A DNA stretch of 64,000 bases from Microbacterium sp. ET2 (GCF_030347395.1 NZ_CP128170.1:3100001-3164000), one strand, 5' to 3'. Numbered from the stretch's first letter, positions 36,901 through 46,269 are shown. The notes: generated by a model from the sequence alone, not told the origin. Numbers and translations are program-made.

Positions 36901-38136
36901 ATGACGAACTCGGCCGGCCCCGGGGGCGCACGTCCCTCGCTTCTTCCCCCGGCATTTCCCACGGTCTTCGCCCAGCCGCAGGTCGCCCACGGGGCGTCGA
37001 TCCCCCAGGCGCGGGTCTCACCCGAACCGGTGCCCCTTCCCACCTCCGCTGCGGCCCTGCCCCGCGCCGGGCGCACGGCACCGCTGTGGATCGCTGCGCT
37101 GCTCGTGCTGATCCTCATCGCGCTCTTCGGCTACTTCCTCAACGCACTCGGCCCGGCGGCATCCCTCATCGGCGGGGTCGCAGCCCTGATCCCCCTCGTC
37201 GGCGTCCTCTTCGCCATCCGGCTGATCGACCGGTGGGAGCCCGAGCCCCGGGGCCTCCTGGTGCTCGCGGTCGCCTGGGGGGCGATCGCATCGGTCGGAA
37301 TCGCCCTGGGCGTCGACCTGATGCTGGGCTTCCTGTTCGGATTCGACTCCACGCCGCTCGGCGACGCGCTGTCGGCGGTCGTTCAGGCGCCCGTCGTGGA
37401 GGAGGTCGCCAAGGGTCTCGGGGTGCTGCTGATCTTCCTCACCGCCCGCCGGGCCTTCGATGGCCCGGTCGACGGCATCGTCTACGGCGCGCTCGTCGGT
37501 GCCGGCTTCGCCTTCACCGAGAACATCCAGTACTTCGGCATCGGATTCATCGAGGGGGGCGTCGCCGACGTCTCGCAGATCTTCTTCCTCCGCGGCATCC
37601 TCTCCCCGTTCGCGCACGTGATGTTCACCAGCGTCATCGGGTTCGCTCTGGGCTTGGCCGCGCGGCGGAGCGGCAGGGTGCGCGATGCCGTGGGTCCTTT
37701 CCTCATCGGGCTCGCCGGCGCGATCCTGCTCCATGCGTTCTGGAACGGCTCGGCCGTCTTCGGGGACTTCTTCGGCCTCTACCTGACCCTTCAGGTGCCG
37801 CTGTTCATCCTCTTCATCCTGGGGATCTTGGGGCTGCGCAGGGAGGAGGCGCGCCTCACCCGGGAACGACTGTCTGATTACGCCACGGCGGGATGGTTCA
37901 CCTCCCAGGAGGTCGACATGCTCGCCACCGGTTCGGGTCGCCGCGCCGCGCTGGCGTGGGCGGCGGGGCTGCGCGGCGATCGCACGGCGACGATGAAGGG
38001 CTTCATCCACGACGCCACGGCGCTCGCGGCCACCCGTCAGCGGTCGATCACCGGCCGCGACCCTCGTGCCGCCGAGGACGAGCACGTCCTCCTCGCTCGG
38101 GTCACCGCGGCCCGCGCCGCACTGTTCGCCCCCTGA
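36901..38136 (+). CDS. PrsW-family intramembrane metalloprotease
   Basis: A 411-residue protein with an approximately 60-residue Pro/Ala-rich cytoplasmic N terminus, eight or so membrane helices and a C-terminal cytoplasmic domain. PrsW motifs are present: VEEVAKG, GFAFTENIQYF, PFAHVMFTS and LLHAFWN, supplying the conserved Glu and His residues. B. subtilis PrsW cleaves an anti-sigma factor; no such gene lies nearby. ATG at 36901 lies 7 bases after TAGGCT (36888-36893). Confidence 0.88.
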   Translation: MTNSAGPGGARPSLLPPAFPTVFAQPQVAHGASIPQARVSPEPVPLPTSAAALPRAGRTAPLWIAALLVLILIALFGYFLNALGPAASLIGGVAALIPLVGVLFAIRLIDRWEPEPRGLLVLAVAWGAIASVGIALGVDLMLGFLFGFDSTPLGDALSAVVQAPVVEEVAKGLGVLLIFLTARRAFDGPVDGIVYGALVGAGFAFTENIQYFGIGFIEGGVADVSQIFFLRGILSPFAHVMFTSVIGFALGLAARRSGRVRDAVGPFLIGLAGAILLHAFWNGSAVFGDFFGLYLTLQVPLFILFILGILGLRREEARLTRERLSDYATAGWFTSQEVDMLATGSGRRAALAWAAGLRGDRTATMKGFIHDATALAATRQRSITGRDPRAAEDEHVLLARVTAARAALFAP

Positions 38137-38162
38137 TCGCGGGCGGGCGGAGGGCCGGAAAG

Positions 38163-38215
38163 AACTCAGCGCCCGGTGCCGCGGCGATGCCTGCGTGTCT
38201 ACCGGGCGCTGAGTT
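38163..38215. terminator. Strong inverted repeat after the PrsW gene
   Basis: AACTCAGCGCCCGGT (38163-38177) pairs perfectly with ACCGGGCGCTGAGTT (38201-38215) over a 23-base loop, and TTT follows at the 3' side. It lies in the gap before the FKBP gene and could terminate the PrsW transcript. Confidence 0.6.
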
Positions 38216-38316
38216 TGCCTGACCTCAGGATGCCGAGCCGTGCCTGCGGCTGTCAAGACCCCCTCCGCCACGCCGGTCGCGTTGACCGGGAGCGACGCCT
38301 CGGCTTGGATGGAGCC

Positions 38317-38685
38317 ATGACCGATGACCGCACCAAGCCCGAGATCGACGCCCCCGCCGGACCCGCCCCCAGTGAGCTGGAGATTCGCGACCTGATCGTC
38401 GGGGAGGGCGCGGAGGCTCGCCCCGGCGACCAGGTGACCGTCCACTACGTCGGTGTCGAGTTCGACTCCGGTGAGGAGTTCGACTCGTCGTGGAACCGGG
38501 GTGAGAGCATCCAGTTCCCGCTTCGCGGTCTCATCCAGGGATGGCAGGACGGCATCCCCGGCATGCGGGTCGGGGGACGTCGCGAACTCGTCATCCCTCC
38601 GCGCCTGGCCTACGGCGAGGGCGGCGGACACTTCCTGGGCGGCAAGACCCTGATCTTCGTGATCGACCTCATCGCCGTCGGCTGA
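38317..38685 (+). CDS. FKBP-type peptidyl-prolyl cis-trans isomerase
   Basis: A 122-residue single-domain FKBP. After an acidic, Pro-rich start it shows the fold's landmarks VTVHYVGVEFDSGEEFDSSW, PLRGLIQGWQDGIPGMRVGGRRELVIPP and LIFVIDLIAVG. It isomerises X-Pro bonds in folding proteins. No signal peptide is seen, so it should be cytoplasmic. ATG at 38317 is preferred over the longer frame, which crosses the upstream inverted repeat. Confidence 0.92.
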   Translation: MTDDRTKPEIDAPAGPAPSELEIRDLIVGEGAEARPGDQVTVHYVGVEFDSGEEFDSSWNRGESIQFPLRGLIQGWQDGIPGMRVGGRRELVIPPRLAYGEGGGHFLGGKTLIFVIDLIAVG

Positions 38686-38700
38686 CGCCGATCCCGCTGG

Positions 38701-39348
38701 TCACCCCGACACGGACACCGTGCGCCCGACGCTTGCGCCGGTTTCCACCAACTCGGCGTGCACGCGTGCGACCGCCGCGCGACTGACGCGGCGACCGCGC
38801 ACCGTCCCGTCCTCGGACACGTGGTGTTCGATGTCGTCGGTGTCGGTCAGGTACACCGGCTGCACGATGGTCCAGTCCAGGTCGGAGCCGCGCAGCACGC
38901 CCTCCTGGATCTCGGAGTCCACGATCTGGGGTCGGATGAGCAGCGCGAAGAGAACGCGATCCGCGAGGGTCAGCCGGTCGCGCGTTTCACCGACGCCGTA
39001 GGAGGATTGCACGACGATTCGGCGGATTCCGGCCCGGCGGGCGGCATCGACGACGGCGGCGGTTCCCCTCGACCGGATGTCGCCGAGTGTTGCACGGGGC
39101 CCTCGCAGGCGCACTCGCACGGCGGGCTCGGAGATGCCGAGGGTCACGACCACCGCGTCATGGCCGGGAAGCGCGCGATCGAGCGCGCGGACGTCGGACG
39201 CGTCGAGGTCGAGGCGACGGAGCCGCTCGTGCGCCGGCAGGTGCGACGCGTGCCGCGACACCGCCGTCACGCTGTGCCCGCGATCCAGGAGGGCCTCGCA
39301 TGCCGCTCGGCCCGAGCCGCCGGTCGCTCCGATCACGATGACGTTCAT
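38701..39348 (-). CDS. NAD(P)-binding atypical SDR-type oxidoreductase
   Basis: A 215-residue protein with an N-terminal Rossmann motif VIGATGGSGRAACEAL and the VVQSSYGVGE strand typical of NAD(P)-binding (NmrA/SDR-a) proteins. No complete Ser-Tyr-Lys triad is evident. AAAGGATCAGTC precedes the ATG at 39348. The divergent AraC gene shares its promoter region and probably controls it. The substrate is unknown. Confidence 0.83.
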   Translation of the reverse strand: MNVIVIGATGGSGRAACEALLDRGHSVTAVSRHASHLPAHERLRRLDLDASDVRALDRALPGHDAVVVTLGISEPAVRVRLRGPRATLGDIRSRGTAAVVDAARRAGIRRIVVQSSYGVGETRDRLTLADRVLFALLIRPQIVDSEIQEGVLRGSDLDWTIVQPVYLTDTDDIEHHVSEDGTVRGRRVSRAAVARVHAELVETGASVGRTVSVSG

Positions 39349-39393
39349 GACTGATCCTTTCGTAGACGTGTACCCACCCTGGAGGTCCGTGCC

Positions 39394-39439
39394 TGAATGA
39401 TCTATCGTCCGTGATACGGATTACTTGATCGCTCGTTCA
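39394..39439. promoter_or_regulatory. Divergent AraC/oxidoreductase promoter with dyads
   Basis: TCCGTGATACGGA (39408-39420) is a perfect 5-bp dyad around GAT. Outside it, TGAATGATC (39394-39402) and GCTCGTTCA (39431-39439) form a second, imperfect pair. Nested symmetry between an AraC gene and its divergent neighbour suggests regulator binding. Confidence 0.45.
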
Positions 39440-39450
39440 AGGACGCACAT

Positions 39451-40404
39451 ATGGTGACCGCCATGACGATGCCGTGGGACACGGCCGACGAGCTGACCAC
39501 CGCGCTCTTCCACGTGCGCATGCGCGGGGCGTTCTACTGCTGGACGGAGGCGGCGGGCACCGCCGCCGTCGAGATGCCGCAGATCGACCACACCCTGAGC
39601 TTCCACATCGTCGACACCGGGACCGCCTACCTGGAGGTGGACGGCGCCGAGCCCCTCCGGCTCGATCCGGGAATGCTCGCCCTTGTGCCGCGAGGGCTGG
39701 GTCACCGCATCTCGTGTCGCCCCGGCGGCGCTGTGCTCGGCCGGGCCGACGAGCTTCCGCAGACCATGATCGGCGACAGCTTCTCCGTGCTGCGCATCGG
39801 TTCACCCGACGTCGATCCCGACCTCCGCCTGCTGTGCGGCGTCGTCGCGTTCGAGTCCCCCGCCGTCGAGGGGATGCTGGAGGTGTTGCCGCCCGTTGTC
39901 ACCGCGGCTTCCGAGGAGTACCCCGTCGCCCGCGCTCTTCTTCCTCTGCTGCGCGAGGAGATGGTCTCCCCGCGCCCCGGGGGGAGTGCCATGGCGACCA
40001 GACTGGCGGACCTCCTCGTCATCGAGACCGTCCGCGCATGGATCGCCCGTGACGGATCGGCCACGGGCGGATGGCTGGCCGCCGCGCGTGATCCGCAGCT
40101 GGGCCGCGTCGTCGCGGCGGTGCAGCGCGCACCGGGTCACCCCTGGTCGTTGGGCGCCCTCGCCTCGACGGCACGGATGTCTCGAACCTCGTTCGCGGTG
40201 CGTTTCACCGAGGTCGTGGGCGTCGCGCCGATGACGTTCGTCAGCCAGTGGCGGATGAGGGTCGGACGCGGACTGCTCCTGCGCGGCGACACGGTCGGTG
40301 CGGTCGCATCCGAGCTCGGCTACGGGTCGGAGGCGGCATTCAGCCGGGCGTTCCAGCGGATCACGGGCGAGACCCCGGGGAGCATCCGCCGCTCAGGACG
40401 CTGA
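39451..40404 (+). CDS. AraC-family transcriptional regulator with cupin domain
   Basis: A 317-residue regulator. The N-terminal 190 residues have a cupin-like ligand-binding domain (FHIVDTGTAYLEVDG, PGMLALVPRGLGHRI). The C terminus carries the two helix-turn-helix motifs of AraC, with WSLGALASTARMSRTSF and the conserved EAAFSRAFQRITGETPGSIR. It probably regulates the divergent NAD(P)-binding oxidoreductase. ATG at 39451 is the first start; 39463 and 39469 are alternatives. Its last 12 bases overlap the convergent EamA gene. Confidence 0.88.
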   Translation: MVTAMTMPWDTADELTTALFHVRMRGAFYCWTEAAGTAAVEMPQIDHTLSFHIVDTGTAYLEVDGAEPLRLDPGMLALVPRGLGHRISCRPGGAVLGRADELPQTMIGDSFSVLRIGSPDVDPDLRLLCGVVAFESPAVEGMLEVLPPVVTAASEEYPVARALLPLLREEMVSPRPGGSAMATRLADLLVIETVRAWIARDGSATGGWLAAARDPQLGRVVAAVQRAPGHPWSLGALASTARMSRTSFAVRFTEVVGVAPMTFVSQWRMRVGRGLLLRGDTVGAVASELGYGSEAAFSRAFQRITGETPGSIRRSGR

Positions 40405-41352
40405 TGACCCCGTGGAACGCGACGAGCGGCCCACGCGGACGCGGTCCTGGGCGAGGAGGATGCCGGCGAACACGACGAGCGCTCCCACCGGCTCGTTCCA
40501 GCTCAGCCGCTCCCCGAGGATCAGGATGCCGAGGGCGACGCCGATGACGGGGGTGATGTAGGTCACCGTCGACGCGCGCGTCGGTCCCCATGCCCGCACG
40601 ACGTTCTGGTTCCAGATGTACGCCAGGCCCGTCCCGAGGGCGCCGAGGAGGGTCAGGCTCACGACGACCGCTGGGGTCAACTGCACCGGAGCCCACGCGA
40701 CCACCGGTGTCAGCACGATCATGATCGCCGCGGCGATCCCGATGTTGAGGAAGGAGAACGTCAGCGCCGACATCCCGGTGTGGGCGACGAATCGCCGCAT
40801 GTAGGCCAGGCTGAACCCGTAGCACGCGGTCGCTCCGAGGATCGCGAGCTGCGCCACGACGCTCTGCGAGAGGTCCAGACCCTGCCAGGGCCCGATGATG
40901 ACGACCACCCCGCTGATGCCCACCGCGATCCCGGTGATCTGGTTCCGGCTGAGCCGCTCGACGCGCAGGAGCAGGCCCGCCATGATCGCCGTCATGATGG
41001 GTGTCGTGGCGTTGTAGATGCTGGCCAGGCCCGACGTGACGTGCTGCTGCGCCCACGAGAACAGCAGGAACGGGATGACGCAGAACGTCGACGCGAGGAC
41101 GGTCATGTGTCCCCAGATGCGAAGCGAGCGAGGCAGCCGCTCGCGTCGGATGGCGACGAGAATCCCGAGCGCGAGGGCGCCGAGGACCAGACGTGCCCAC
41201 GCGACCTGACCGGGCCCGACACCCTCGAGGGCGACCTTCATGAAGAGGAAGCTCGAGCCCCAGACGACCCCGGCGAGAGTGAACTGCAGCACGATCATCC
41301 CCGGAAGCCGCGAGATCTTCGGGGATTCGGTCGCGAGCTCATCCGTGGTCAT
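40393..41352 (-). CDS. EamA/DMT-family transporter
   Basis: A 319-residue protein with ten predicted helices in two EamA repeats, with [13 protein letters not shown] in the first and [21 protein letters not shown] in the second. Family members export amino acids or metabolites. ATG at 41352 lies 6 bases after TAGGGT on the minus strand. The 3' end overlaps the AraC gene by 12 bases. Confidence 0.88.
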   Translation of the reverse strand: MTTDELATESPKISRLPGMIVLQFTLAGVVWGSSFLFMKVALEGVGPGQVAWARLVLGALALGILVAIRRERLPRSLRIWGHMTVLASTFCVIPFLLFSWAQQHVTSGLASIYNATTPIMTAIMAGLLLRVERLSRNQITGIAVGISGVVVIIGPWQGLDLSQSVVAQLAILGATACYGFSLAYMRRFVAHTGMSALTFSFLNIGIAAAIMIVLTPVVAWAPVQLTPAVVVSLTLLGALGTGLAYIWNQNVVRAWGPTRASTVTYITPVIGVALGILILGERLSWNEPVGALVVFAGILLAQDRVRVGRSSRSTGSSAS

Positions 41353-41463
41353 GTCGCGACCCTATGGCGCAGGCGGGCGCCGGGACAGCGCAGGCCGGCG
41401 CATCGTCCGTTTTCCGCCGGTAGCCGACCGTCCACCGACGCGTCGTCATCGCGGGGGAGGACT

Positions 41464-41469
41464 GGTAGA
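41464..41469 (+). promoter_or_regulatory. rpsO promoter -10 element
   Basis: TAGACT here is the best -10 upstream of rpsO and predicts an untranslated leader of about 90 bases. Leaders of this size on rpsO often bind S15 to control its own translation; I did not identify the specific fold. Confidence 0.45.
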
Positions 41470-41562
41470 CTCGTGCAGTTGCCGTTGGATCGGCCGCGGA
41501 TAAAGAGAGCTCGCGCATCAGGCGTCGGGCACCGCGCAATGAGGAGAAAGGGGATCCCATCT

Positions 41563-41832
41563 ATGGCACTCGAAGCAGACGTCAAGAAGGCGATCATCGA
41601 AGAGTACGCGACGCACCCCGGTGACACCGGATCCCCCGAGGTGCAGGTCGCGATGCTGACGCAGCGCATCAAGGACCTCACCGAGCACCTCAAGGAGCAC
41701 AAGCACGACCACCACTCGCGTCGTGGGCTGTTCCTGCTCGTCGGTCAGCGCCGCCGTCTGCTCGGCTACCTCCAGGACATCGACATCGCGCGCTACCGCT
41801 CGCTGATCGAGCGCCTGGGGCTGCGCCGCTAA
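41563..41832 (+). CDS. rpsO: 30S ribosomal protein S15
   Basis: An 89-residue protein with the S15 signatures [39 protein letters not shown] and [10 protein letters not shown]. It binds 16S rRNA and organises the platform of the 30S subunit. ATG at 41563 follows GAGGAGAAAGG. It has its own promoter and a strong terminator. pnp, which usually follows rpsO, lies about 8.5 kb away here. Confidence 0.98.
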   Translation: MALEADVKKAIIEEYATHPGDTGSPEVQVAMLTQRIKDLTEHLKEHKHDHHSRRGLFLLVGQRRRLLGYLQDIDIARYRSLIERLGLRR

Positions 41833-41867
41833 TCGCGTCCAGCGTTCAATCGCGCAAACGTTCTTGT

Positions 41868-41904
41868 GAGAGCCGCCCGAGGTGTCGGGCGGCTCTCTCC
41901 TTTT
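41868..41904 (+). terminator. Intrinsic terminator of rpsO
   Basis: GAGAGCCGCCCGA (41868-41880) and TCGGGCGGCTCTC (41885-41897) form a perfect 13-bp stem with a GGTG loop, followed by TCCTTTT. This is the clearest intrinsic terminator in the window. Confidence 0.92.
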
Positions 41905-41917
41905 CGCGACGAGTCGG

Positions 41918-42934
41918 TCAGGACGAGGCGCGGGCTGCCAGCAGGTCGGCGTGCCACCGCTCGGCGACATCGGGATGCGCCCGCAGCCGCGACTTCAGCG
42001 CATTCTCGCCGAACAGCGAGTGGATGGGGTTCGACGGGTCCTCAGTGACGCCCCTCGCCCGCGCGGCCAGCTCTGCCGGCAGCTCGACGAGCGGCAGCGC
42101 TGCGTCGAGAGCGGGGTTGAAGAAGAAGGGCACCGAGATGCGGTCGTCGGGGAAGCGCGGCGAGATCACCCGGTGATTGGTGGCGACGAGATAGCCCTGG
42201 GTCGCGTACTCCATCATCTCGCCGATGTTCACCACGAAGGCGCCCGGCACGGCCGGGGCATCGACCCACTGGCCCTCGCGCTCGACCTGCAGGCCGCCCT
42301 TGCCGGGCTCGACCCACAGCAGCGTCAGCACGCCGGAGTCCTTATGCGCGCCCACACCCTGCTGCGGCTCCGGCTCGGTGGTGCCGGGGTAGCGCACGAT
42401 CTTTATCAGGCTCGCCGGCTCTCCGAAGTGCCGTTCGAAGTGATCGGCCTCGGCGGCCAGGGCCAGTGCCCACTGCTGGAGCAGAACGCGGGAGATCCGG
42501 GTGAGCTTGTCGTGCCACTCGGTGACGACCTCGCGCAGCTCCGGCTGCGCCGCCGGCCAGAGGTTGGGTCCGGTCAGACGGTGGAAGTCCGCCGCATCCG
42601 GATCAGTGACGGGTTCGCGCTCGGGCCCGATGTCGATCTGCTCGCGCCAGTCGACCTCGCCCTGAGTGCGCTCGCCGCCGATACGGGTGTAGCCGCGGAA
42701 GTGCGGGCTGTTGAGGTTCTCGATCGCCAGCTTGTCGGCCTCGGGGAGGTCGAAGAACGCCCGCGCCGCGGTGTGCAGGCGATTCTCGAGCTCCGGGCCG
42801 ACCCCCGTGCCGGTGAGGTAGAAGAATCCGACCCGGTGCGTGGCCTCGCGCAGCTCGTCGCGGAAAGCGGCGGCTTCAGCGGGTCCGGAGTCGAGGCGGG
42901 AGAGGTCGAGGATCGGCAGCGACAGGTCGGTCAT
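41918..42934 (-). CDS. 2-oxoglutarate/Fe(II) oxygenase of the isopenicillin N synthase family
   Basis: A 338-residue enzyme. It shows the DIOX_N start (LPILDLSRL, VGFFYLTGTGV), the Fe(II) ligands His and Asp in GAHKDSGVLTLL and the distal His in ATNHRVISP, followed by Arg-x-Ser in DRISVPFFF that binds 2-oxoglutarate. The family also includes isopenicillin N synthase and plant-like ethylene-forming enzymes. No beta-lactam genes are nearby, so the substrate is open. ATG at 42934 lies 6 bases after TAGCCT (42941-42946). Confidence 0.9.
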   Translation of the reverse strand: MTDLSLPILDLSRLDSGPAEAAAFRDELREATHRVGFFYLTGTGVGPELENRLHTAARAFFDLPEADKLAIENLNSPHFRGYTRIGGERTQGEVDWREQIDIGPEREPVTDPDAADFHRLTGPNLWPAAQPELREVVTEWHDKLTRISRVLLQQWALALAAEADHFERHFGEPASLIKIVRYPGTTEPEPQQGVGAHKDSGVLTLLWVEPGKGGLQVEREGQWVDAPAVPGAFVVNIGEMMEYATQGYLVATNHRVISPRFPDDRISVPFFFNPALDAALPLVELPAELAARARGVTEDPSNPIHSLFGENALKSRLRAHPDVAERWHADLLAARASS

Positions 42935-43022
42935 GGCCACAGGCTACGTCGGCGACACGGGTGCCTGGCGCCGTGTTACGCGGCGGCTGTCACAGTGTTA
43001 CGCCCACGCTCCGGCGGGACCG

Positions 43023-44210
43023 TCACAGGGGCCCGCGCGCCTCGTGCGGCGGGGCGGCGGGGCGCGTCCTGGGCGGCTCGGGCGGTCGGCGTGAACCGGT
43101 CGGGTCGGATCGCCGACCCTCCGACCCTGCGAGCGAGGGATCAGCGAAGAGCCAGCGCGGTCGAGGTTCGATCAGCGGGCGGAAGATGCGCCGCACCGGC
43201 TTCGTGGCAAGACCCAGCGCGATGCCGACCGACAGCAGGCACACCAGCGGCAGCCACAGCCAGGTCGGCTCGAGGCCGCGGAGCACCCCCGACTCGCGGA
43301 ACGGGTAGAGCACGAAGGAGTGGAGCAGGTAGACGTACATGGTGTACTGCCCGAAGTGGGTCCACCACTTCTGTCCGCGCGGAATGAGGATGAAGAAAGC
43401 GGTGGAGAGGACCAGGGCGATCATCATCAGAGCGATGCGCACGCCTCCCGCCCACCACTGGGTTCCGCCGAGGTCGGCGTAGGAGTCGTCGTAGAAGAAC
43501 CAGGTCGCGAGGTTCATCTGCTTCCACTCGTCGACGAAGAACCACGCGGCCCAGCCGGCCAGGACGAAGGTCGCGATGGCGGCCGGGAAGGTCCACCAGG
43601 GTCGACGGTCCAGCAGCTGCAGCCGTTCGATGACCCGGTGCTCACGGAGCCACCATCCGAGGGTGAAGAACGGCAGGAGTCCGAGCGTGCGGGACAGGGA
43701 GAAGGTCGAGTCGATGTTCGGCAGATAGCCCGCGCCGATGGAGATCACGATGGTCCACGCCAGCGGCCATTTCAGCAGTGCGAGGTAGGGGAGCACGACG
43801 CGGAAGATGCCGAGGGCGAGGAGGAACCACAGCGTCCACGACGGGCGGGTGAGGTTCGGGTCGGCCTGGCCCTCGACGATCCACTTCGTGAGCACCCACA
43901 GCCCCTCGAAGATCACGTAGGGCACGACGATATCGGTGAGCACGCGCGCCATCTGGCGCTTGCCCGGCGCATCCGACTTGGAGAAGTACCCCGAGATCAG
44001 CGCGAACGCCGGCATGTGGAAGGCGTAGATGAGCAGGTACATCGACAGGGCGATGTCGGAGTCGTAGGTGAGGCGCTGGATCGCATGGCCGAGGACGACC
44101 AGGACGATGCATCCGAATCGCGCATTGTCGAAGAACGGCGTGCGGCGCTTCGTGCGCGTCGTGCCGGTTGTGGGGGTGGCTGCCGTGGGTGGCGCGCTGT
44201 TGCCGGACAT
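43023..44210 (-). CDS. Acyltransferase 3 family membrane protein
   Basis: A 395-residue protein with about ten membrane helices. The N terminus has RTPFFDNARFGCIVLVVLGHAIQ, an acyltransferase_3 signature with the conserved His, and HMPAFALISGYF in helix 2-3. Family members O-acetylate sugars, exopolysaccharides or lipids. It ends in a Pro/Arg-rich cytoplasmic tail. ATG at 44210 has GGAGGTGA at ideal spacing. Confidence 0.87.
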   Translation of the reverse strand: MSGNSAPPTAATPTTGTTRTKRRTPFFDNARFGCIVLVVLGHAIQRLTYDSDIALSMYLLIYAFHMPAFALISGYFSKSDAPGKRQMARVLTDIVVPYVIFEGLWVLTKWIVEGQADPNLTRPSWTLWFLLALGIFRVVLPYLALLKWPLAWTIVISIGAGYLPNIDSTFSLSRTLGLLPFFTLGWWLREHRVIERLQLLDRRPWWTFPAAIATFVLAGWAAWFFVDEWKQMNLATWFFYDDSYADLGGTQWWAGGVRIALMMIALVLSTAFFILIPRGQKWWTHFGQYTMYVYLLHSFVLYPFRESGVLRGLEPTWLWLPLVCLLSVGIALGLATKPVRRIFRPLIEPRPRWLFADPSLAGSEGRRSDPTGSRRPPEPPRTRPAAPPHEARGPL

Positions 44211-44342
44211 GGTCACCTCCCCGGGTTGAGATCAGACTATCCGTCACCGCGCCCGTCGGCCCGGGAACCCGGGCACCGCCCGCGCGGCTCGGTCGCCGCC
44301 CCCGTGCCGGGAATAGCCTGGAGCGACAGGCGTTGTCTCAGA

Positions 44343-44360
44343 TACATTCATTTGCATGTA
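44343..44360. promoter_or_regulatory. Candidate operator in the luciferase-like gene promoter
   Basis: TACATTCATTTGCATGTA is an imperfect palindrome with perfect 5-bp outer arms (TACAT/ATGTA). It lies between TTGTCT (44333-44338, -35) and the -10 region near 44357, so a bound repressor would block RNA polymerase. The motif resembles MarR-type sites; no MarR gene is adjacent. Confidence 0.5.
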
Positions 44361-44408
44361 CTCGTTCGAGGCGGATGGCACCGCGCGGCGAGAGAGCGGA
44401 GAGAAGAC

Positions 44409-45623
44409 GTGAACACCCCCACCTGGCCGGGAATGCAGTTCGGCATCTTCACGGTGAGCGACATCACCGAAGACCCCACGACGGGGCGCACCCCGAGCGA
44501 ATCGGAGCGTATCCAGGCGACGATAACGATCGCGCGCCACGCCGAAGAGGTCGGGCTGGACGTGTTCGCCCTCGGCGAGCACCACAATACGCCGTTCTGG
44601 TCGTCGTCGCCGACCACGACGCTCGCCTACATCGCCGCCCAGACCGAACGGCTCATCCTCTCCACCGCGACCACGCTGATCACCACGAACGACCCGGTGA
44701 AGATCGCCGAGGACTATGCGATGCTGCAGCACCTCGCCCAGGGACGGGTCGACCTGACCCTCGGCCGGGGGAACACCGGCCCGGTCTACCCGTGGTTCGG
44801 CAAGGACATCCGTCAGGGCCTGCCCCTGGCGATCGAGAACTACGCCCTGCTGCACAAGCTCTGGCGCGAGGACGTCGTGGACTGGGAGGGGCGCTTCCGG
44901 ACGCCGCTGCAGGGTTTCACCTCGACCCCGCGGCCGCTGGACGGCGTGGCCCCCTTCGTCTGGCACGGGTCGATCCGCACCCCCGAGATCGCCGAACAGG
45001 CGGCCTACTACGGGGACGGATTCTTCGCCAACAACATCTTCTGGCCCAAGGAGCACTACCAGCGCCTCATCGCGCTGTACCGTCAGCGCTTCGCCCACTA
45101 CGGCCACGGTGCCCCCGAGCAGGCGATCGTGGGTCTGGGCGGTCAGGTGTTCATGGCCAAGAACTCCCAGGATGCGGTGAAGGAGTTCCGCCCGTACTTC
45201 GACAACGCCCCGGTGTACGGTCACGGACCGAGCCTGGAGGACTTCAGCGAGATGACGCCCCTCACCGTCGGCTCGCCGCAGCAGATCATCGACCGCTACG
45301 CGGGGATGCGCGAGCACTACGGCGACTACCAGCGTCAGCTCTTCCTCATCGACCACGCCGGGCTGCCGCTGAAGACGGTGCTCGAGCAGCTCGACATCCT
45401 CGGCGGTGAGGTGGTTCCGGCGCTCCGGCGCGAGCTGGCCGCCGGCCGTCCCGCGAACGTCCCCGACGCGCCCACTCACGCCGCCCGTGTCGCCGCTGCA
45501 TACGCCGGAGCATCCGCTCCGCAGGCGATCCCCAACGCGAACCGCGGCGACAACCTCTCCGGCGGACCGAGCCCCTATCGCCAGCCCGCCGCCACCGGCG
45601 CCTCCTTCAGGAAGGCGGAGTGA
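44409..45623 (+). CDS. Luciferase-like flavin-dependent monooxygenase (CE1758 type)
   Basis: A 404-residue bacterial-luciferase-fold protein (LLM class). It shows GMQFGIFTVSDIT at the N terminus, GLDVFALGEHHN, and the flavin-site strands ILSTATTLITTNDPVKIAEDYA and LTLGRGNTGP. The reaction is oxygenation of an unknown substrate using reduced FMN. It is followed immediately by an FMN reductase gene, matching the LLM/FMN-reductase duo family. The last 60 residues are Pro/Ala-rich. GTG at 44409 follows GGAGAAGAC. Confidence 0.9.
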   Translation: MNTPTWPGMQFGIFTVSDITEDPTTGRTPSESERIQATITIARHAEEVGLDVFALGEHHNTPFWSSSPTTTLAYIAAQTERLILSTATTLITTNDPVKIAEDYAMLQHLAQGRVDLTLGRGNTGPVYPWFGKDIRQGLPLAIENYALLHKLWREDVVDWEGRFRTPLQGFTSTPRPLDGVAPFVWHGSIRTPEIAEQAAYYGDGFFANNIFWPKEHYQRLIALYRQRFAHYGHGAPEQAIVGLGGQVFMAKNSQDAVKEFRPYFDNAPVYGHGPSLEDFSEMTPLTVGSPQQIIDRYAGMREHYGDYQRQLFLIDHAGLPLKTVLEQLDILGGEVVPALRRELAAGRPANVPDAPTHAARVAAAYAGASAPQAIPNANRGDNLSGGPSPYRQPAATGASFRKAE

Positions 45624-45624
45624 G

Positions 45625-46269
45625 ATGACCGCGCGCCGCATCGCCGTGATCTCCGCCGGCCTGTCCAGCCCCTCCTCCACACGCCTCCTGGCCGATCGCC
45701 TGGCGACGGCCGCGGTGCGCGAACTCGGCGGCCAGGGCGACGAGGCGGTCACCGACGTCTTCGAACTCCGTGACCACGCCCACGCCATCACCGACAATCT
45801 CCTCACCGGCTTCGCGCCCCCGAGTCTGGAGACGATGATCAACGCCGTCGTCTCGGCGGATGGTCTGATCGCGGTGACGCCGATCTTCTCCACCAGCTAC
45901 TCGGGCCTGTTCAAGTCGTTCATCGATGTGCTCGACCCCGACGCGCTGACCGGCATGCCGGTGCTCCTCGCGGCGAACGCCGGCACCGCGCGGCACTCGC
46001 TCGCGATCGACTACGCCATCCGGCCGCTGTTCACCTACCTCCACGCCTCACCCGTTCCGACCGGGGTCTTCGCCGCGTCGAGCGACTGGGGCGGTGCCGG
46101 CGATCAGGTCTCGCCGCTCGGGGAGCGCATCGACCGTGCCGCACGGGAATTCGCCTCCGCGGTCGCCGGCCGGCCCGCGGCATCCGCTTCTGATCCCTTC
46201 GATCCCGCGAATTTCCTCGGGGAGGGCCGCTCCTTCGGGCACCTGCTCGGCGGGCTCTCGGGAGAATGA
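45625..46269 (+). CDS. NAD(P)H-dependent FMN reductase (CE1759 type)
   Basis: A 214-residue flavodoxin-like reductase with the phosphate loop region ISAGLSSPSSTRLLADRLA and TPIFSTSYSGLFKSFIDVLD, typical of NADPH-dependent FMN reductases. It supplies reduced FMN to the monooxygenase encoded just upstream; the two are separated by a single base. The stop overlaps the next gene (ATGA). Pairing is a known family arrangement; the shared substrate is unknown. Confidence 0.9.
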   Translation: MTARRIAVISAGLSSPSSTRLLADRLATAAVRELGGQGDEAVTDVFELRDHAHAITDNLLTGFAPPSLETMINAVVSADGLIAVTPIFSTSYSGLFKSFIDVLDPDALTGMPVLLAANAGTARHSLAIDYAIRPLFTYLHASPVPTGVFAASSDWGGAGDQVSPLGERIDRAAREFASAVAGRPAASASDPFDPANFLGEGRSFGHLLGGLSGE

